This document shows positions 61,188 to 64,000 of a stretch of DNA of 64,000 nucleotides, one piece after another. The first letter of the stretch is position 1. Each line of letters opens with the position of its first letter. Location: positions 1-64,000 of the forward strand of contig CAYZBG010000004.1 of assembly GCA_964476565.1 (NCBI GenBank), read 5' to 3'. The translations under genes and the position numbers were made by a program. Origin of the DNA: CAMAXB01 sp964476565 (lineage in GTDB: Bacteria > Verrucomicrobiota > Verrucomicrobiia > Opitutales > Opitutaceae). The notes under the pieces were generated by a model that saw nothing but the letters and a program-made list of their open reading frames with translations, did not search any database and was not told the DNA's origin.

Positions 61188-62264
61188 CTAGAACAAGGCT
61201 GCGGGCAAGCCCGGCTTCCCGCGTTCATTTCGCGGCGGCAGGCCATCGCGCGAGTACTCCCTGGTAGTGGTTCCCTCTGCGAAGTGGCCGCGGATGAGCA
61301 AGCGCTTCGGGTGTTGCGGCACGCCATTCTCCCCGCGTTGGATGCAGGACGTGAGCAAATCGACGGCAGCCGCGCCGATCTCCTCGGGTATCTCATCGAG
61401 ACCGGAGAAGCCGGGACGGCGATTGCCGTAGATGACCAGAGAGGTGGCGGCGGGGATTGCGGTCAGGGGGTCGAGCAGATCCCGTATCCAGCTATCGGGT
61501 GCGAGGACGGCGGTGGGACGATGGCGGTGGAACCACGATGCCAGCTTGGCGTGGTCTCGGCTGAAGTTGAGCGGGGGGATGCGGGCGAGCCGGCGGGCTT
61601 CCCGGACAAACCAATGGTACACCGCGGTCGGCGCGTGGCGTTGGCGGATCTCCATGTCATCGGTAGTTACCAGTCCGATACGAGTGTGTCCGAGCTCGAT
61701 GAGTTTCTCGAGGAGGAGGGCGGCATTGGCGAAGTGATCGGGCGATACGCGGTGGAGGGGCAGCTCCGGACGGGCCGCGGTTGCCGCGACGATGGCAAGG
61801 TCATCCAGAGGCAGGGGGATACTCTCGTGCAGGAATGCCTGCGGAGGCACGAGCAGGCCACGGATGCTTCGGGATTTGATTATGCCCGCGACGCGGCTCG
61901 CGTTGAGCCCTTCAGTACCGACCCTGATCTCGTCAAGCAAGTAGCCGAGCGACCGGGCTCGTTTCTCGGCTCCGGCAATCACCCGGGACGTGTATGGGTC
62001 CCGATAGAGATCCGAGCCGGGTTCGGCATCATTGATCAGACCGAGGGTGGCGACGAAGCGGACCTGGCGGTTCGAACGGAGGTGCGCCATGAGTCGCTGG
62101 GCTTCGGGGTCCGGTCGGTATCCAAGTGCATCGGCGACCGTGCGCGCGCGTCGGCACATGGCCTCCGAGATGCGGGGATCGTTGCGCAAGGCACGGGAGA
62201 CGGTTGCGGCCGTGGTGTTGAGGCGGCGGGCAATATCCGAAAGGCTGACTGCTTTCTTCCCCAT
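61188..62264 (-). CDS. LacI-family regulator (PUL 3)
   Basis: 358 residues from the ATG at 62264 (MGKKAVSLSDIARRLNTTAA); ATG at 62288 would add 8. Helix-turn-helix TTAATVSRALRNDPRIS (about 17-33) differs from the STMTVS helix of the other two LacI proteins, so a different operator is expected. It ends with PKRLLIRGHFAEGTTTREYS. Adjacent to the SGNH gene with 71 bases between and divergent from the gene at 62426. Confidence 0.8.
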   Translation of the reverse strand: MGKKAVSLSDIARRLNTTAATVSRALRNDPRISEAMCRRARTVADALGYRPDPEAQRLMAHLRSNRQVRFVATLGLINDAEPGSDLYRDPYTSRVIAGAEKRARSLGYLLDEIRVGTEGLNASRVAGIIKSRSIRGLLVPPQAFLHESIPLPLDDLAIVAATAARPELPLHRVSPDHFANAALLLEKLIELGHTRIGLVTTDDMEIRQRHAPTAVYHWFVREARRLARIPPLNFSRDHAKLASWFHRHRPTAVLAPDSWIRDLLDPLTAIPAATSLVIYGNRRPGFSGLDEIPEEIGAAAVDLLTSCIQRGENGVPQHPKRLLIRGHFAEGTTTREYSRDGLPPRNERGKPGLPAALF

Positions 62265-62311
62265 GGGAGCAAGGTCGTGGGGCGTCATGGTGGCGGGCAC
62301 AATGCCGGACG

Positions 62312-62327
62312 TGCGTAACGATACGCA
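62312..62327. promoter_or_regulatory. Palindromic operator TGCGTAACGATACGCA
   Basis: TGCGTA-N4-TACGCA dyad in the divergent gap between LacI PUL 3 and the 62426 gene. Proposed autoregulatory site of that LacI protein, with an arm sequence different from the CTTTA sites. Confidence 0.6.
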
Positions 62328-62425
62328 ATCATCCGCTGGACCGGAGCGAGAAAGCCGGTGAGACCATCGAGCGTTCCCCTCCCTTCCGCCTGTCGCTTCT
62401 CCCCGACGTGTCATATTCTTCATCC

Positions 62426-64000
62426 GTGACCTTTCGTACCTTCTTGGCGGCAGTTGGCGCTGCGGTTTGGGTGACGCCCGGATGGGCGCAGGTGGGCAAG
62501 CTGGAATGGCAGGCATGGCTGCCCGTCGGCGGAGCGGCAGTGGCCTCTGCACCTGAGCTCACAGCGCCATTGGAGCAACCGGCTGCCCGCTGGCATTACG
62601 TGCAACGGTTCGAGTCAGCTCGCGACCTTGCGCAGAACTTGGTGGTTCGAATCCGGGGCGTCCTGACAGCCCCGGTTTCCGGAACATTCATCTTTCGCCT
62701 CGAGGTCCAAGGCGAAGCTGAGGTGAGACTGGCGCCGTGGTCTTCGGATCCCCCGGTGGCGGGGCGGACGCCGGTGATTGTGAAGGCACGGGATACCGTT
62801 GCTTTCAGCGATGGAATCGAACTGGTGAGCGGTCAGCGCTACTTCGTCGAGGCAGTGCATCGCGCGGGTCCCGGGCCAGATCTCATGCGCGTGGGCTGGA
62901 CTTTGCCGGATGGCACCCAGGAGGAGGCGATCCCTGGCCGCCATTTCGAAGCGTTGGTCGCGAAAGCTCCGATCGCTGCCTACAACTACCGCCATGCGCG
63001 GTTAGAACCCTACATCCGCAGCTACGATCCCACCGGGTATCTCTCGCGAGACCGCCACAATCCCCGCCCGGGCGAGCATCTGACCCGCGAAACCGTCTAT
63101 GCCGCCGCCGCCATGCTCGGTAGCGACCGGCCGGACTTGTGGGAGGAGGCAGCGCGGGCCCTGGCGCGAGTGATGCCTTTCCAGGAGGTAGATGAGAATG
63201 CGGCCGCCTTCGGCAATTTTCCCCGTCTGATCGAGCGACCGGACGATTTCAGTGCGCAGAACATTGGCGGATTCATCGGAGGTGAGTTGATCCTGATCCT
63301 CCAGCTCTATCGCGACCGCCTCCCTCCGCCCCTGGTGAGCGACCTTGAGTCCGTATTGAAACGGACCGCCGAACGCGGGCGTCGCTACAATCCACCGGTG
63401 ACGGCAAGCAACATTGTGACGAAGGCCGTGGCGGTTGGTCTGCTGGCCGACGAGATGCTCGGGGCCCCTGCCGCGGGGGAGTGGGCGGCGCGGCGGCTCC
63501 GCGAACTGCATGCACACACTCAGCAGACCGGTCTGCCGACCGAATACAACAGTCCCACTTACAACGGAGTGGTAATCAAGGCGCTCTCCCTTCTGCGCGC
63601 CTACCTGCGTAATGCGGAACTCCGCCCATTGGTCGAGGACATCTACCTGGCGACGTGGCGCGAACTCGCTCTGAACTACAACCCCGACCTGCAGCTCTGG
63701 ACGGGTGCCGCGGCCCGGCGTTATGAAGATGTTTTCAGCCCGGGGGCGCTCTTGCAGAGTGCCACGGACAACGACCTATTTTTCGGCGAGCATAGCTTCT
63801 CCGAACTGCCGGCTCCGATGCCGGAGAGGTTTCGACCGTTCTTCGAGCCGCTCGCCAGGCCGGTGAGTCGGCGCTTTTCGGTGCTGGCACCGAGGCCGGC
63901 GGCACGGATCGAGGATCAGCAGAGTCCGACACCTCTGGTCGCGACGGTCTATCATTCGCCGAACTTTTCGCTTGGGAGCCTCAATCGGGCGGACCTGTGG
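62426..64000 (+). CDS. PA14-like plus alpha-toroid protein (3' end beyond window)
   Basis: Open from the GTG at 62426 (or GTG 62408) to the last base: at least 525 residues, no stop reached. Signal peptide VTFRTFLAAVGAAVWVTPGWAQ. Residues about 40-160 look like a PA14/GLEYA sugar-binding domain (VRIRGVLTAPVSGTFIF, RYFVEAVHRAGPGPDLMRVGW). From about 200 helical repeats follow (HLTRETVYAAAAMLG, NIGGFIGGELILILQLY, TEYNSPTYNGVVIKALSLL), suggestive of an (alpha/alpha) toroid as in alginate or heparin lyases. Family not certain. No start codon ATG is nearby. Confidence 0.65.
   Translation, partial: MTFRTFLAAVGAAVWVTPGWAQVGKLEWQAWLPVGGAAVASAPELTAPLEQPAARWHYVQRFESARDLAQNLVVRIRGVLTAPVSGTFIFRLEVQGEAEVRLAPWSSDPPVAGRTPVIVKARDTVAFSDGIELVSGQRYFVEAVHRAGPGPDLMRVGWTLPDGTQEEAIPGRHFEALVAKAPIAAYNYRHARLEPYIRSYDPTGYLSRDRHNPRPGEHLTRETVYAAAAMLGSDRPDLWEEAARALARVMPFQEVDENAAAFGNFPRLIERPDDFSAQNIGGFIGGELILILQLYRDRLPPPLVSDLESVLKRTAERGRRYNPPVTASNIVTKAVAVGLLADEMLGAPAAGEWAARRLRELHAHTQQTGLPTEYNSPTYNGVVIKALSLLRAYLRNAELRPLVEDIYLATWRELALNYNPDLQLWTGAAARRYEDVFSPGALLQSATDNDLFFGEHSFSELPAPMPERFRPFFEPLARPVSRRFSVLAPRPAARIEDQQSPTPLVATVYHSPNFSLGSLNRADLW

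Overview
The window looks like a chromosome segment of a Verrucomicrobiota bacterium, most likely of the Opitutaceae. This rests on two large TonB-dependent receptors (one with a VVLSPFEVS segment after its signal peptide, a hallmark of the group), many sulfatases, three LacI regulators controlling pectin-type enzymes, and LamG/beta-helix proteins. No rRNA, tRNA or CRISPR array was seen. All functional calls come from reading translated motifs; no database search was possible.

Region 1 (1-1.7 kb) is scar tissue: two adjacent minus-strand sulfatase genes, one riddled with frameshifts and one missing its catalytic N-terminus, ending abruptly where the next block starts.

Region 2 (1.7-13.1 kb) is a mobile-element backbone. 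A tightly coupled plus-strand operon encodes the envelope part of a type IV secretion/conjugation apparatus (VirB5/TrbJ, TrbL/VirB6, VirB8, VirB9, VirB10 and three lipoproteins), followed by a ClpB-like AAA+ ATPase, a LuxR-type regulator with a degenerate receiver, and a RES-domain toxin with an MbcA/ParS-like antitoxin. The usual VirB4, VirB11, VirD4 and relaxase genes are not in the window. A structured non-coding stretch and two small plasmid-type genes, each with a clear terminator, close the block.

Region 3 (13.8-34.1 kb) is a dense N-heterocycle catabolic locus: an 8-oxoguanine deaminase/AtzB-like enzyme, a single-chain xanthine-dehydrogenase-type molybdenum hydroxylase with XdhC maturation factor, an isochorismatase-type amidohydrolase, a DUF1116 (AllG-like) protein, two different ring-opening amidohydrolases (cyanuric acid hydrolase/barbiturase family), CodA-like and yeast-type cytosine deaminases, a further AtzB/TrzN-like amidohydrolase, an amidase, a nucleobase permease, a TonB receptor and a GntR regulator. 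A perfect palindrome ATTGTATACAAT sits in the divergent promoter between its two main operons. The gene set fits conversion of an aminated pyrimidine, purine or s-triazine to a cyclic imide, ring opening, and release of nitrogen as ammonia. The exact substrate cannot be read from sequence.

A decayed IS30-type transposase (about 34.5-35.0 kb) separates this from Region 4 (35.1-64 kb), a polysaccharide-utilisation region: sialate O-acetylesterase-like esterase, two GH28-type enzymes, GH43, a beta-helix protein, TonB receptor, a giant LamG/pectate-lyase-fold protein, two intact sulfatases, a coupled TPR/solute-binding-protein/sulfatase trio, polysaccharide deacetylase, a double SGNH hydrolase, three LacI regulators, and a PA14-like protein cut by the window end. 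Five copies of CTTTA-N3-TAAAG at promoters of this region define a probable LacI regulon. A family of hairpin-forming repeats lies in its intergenic gaps.
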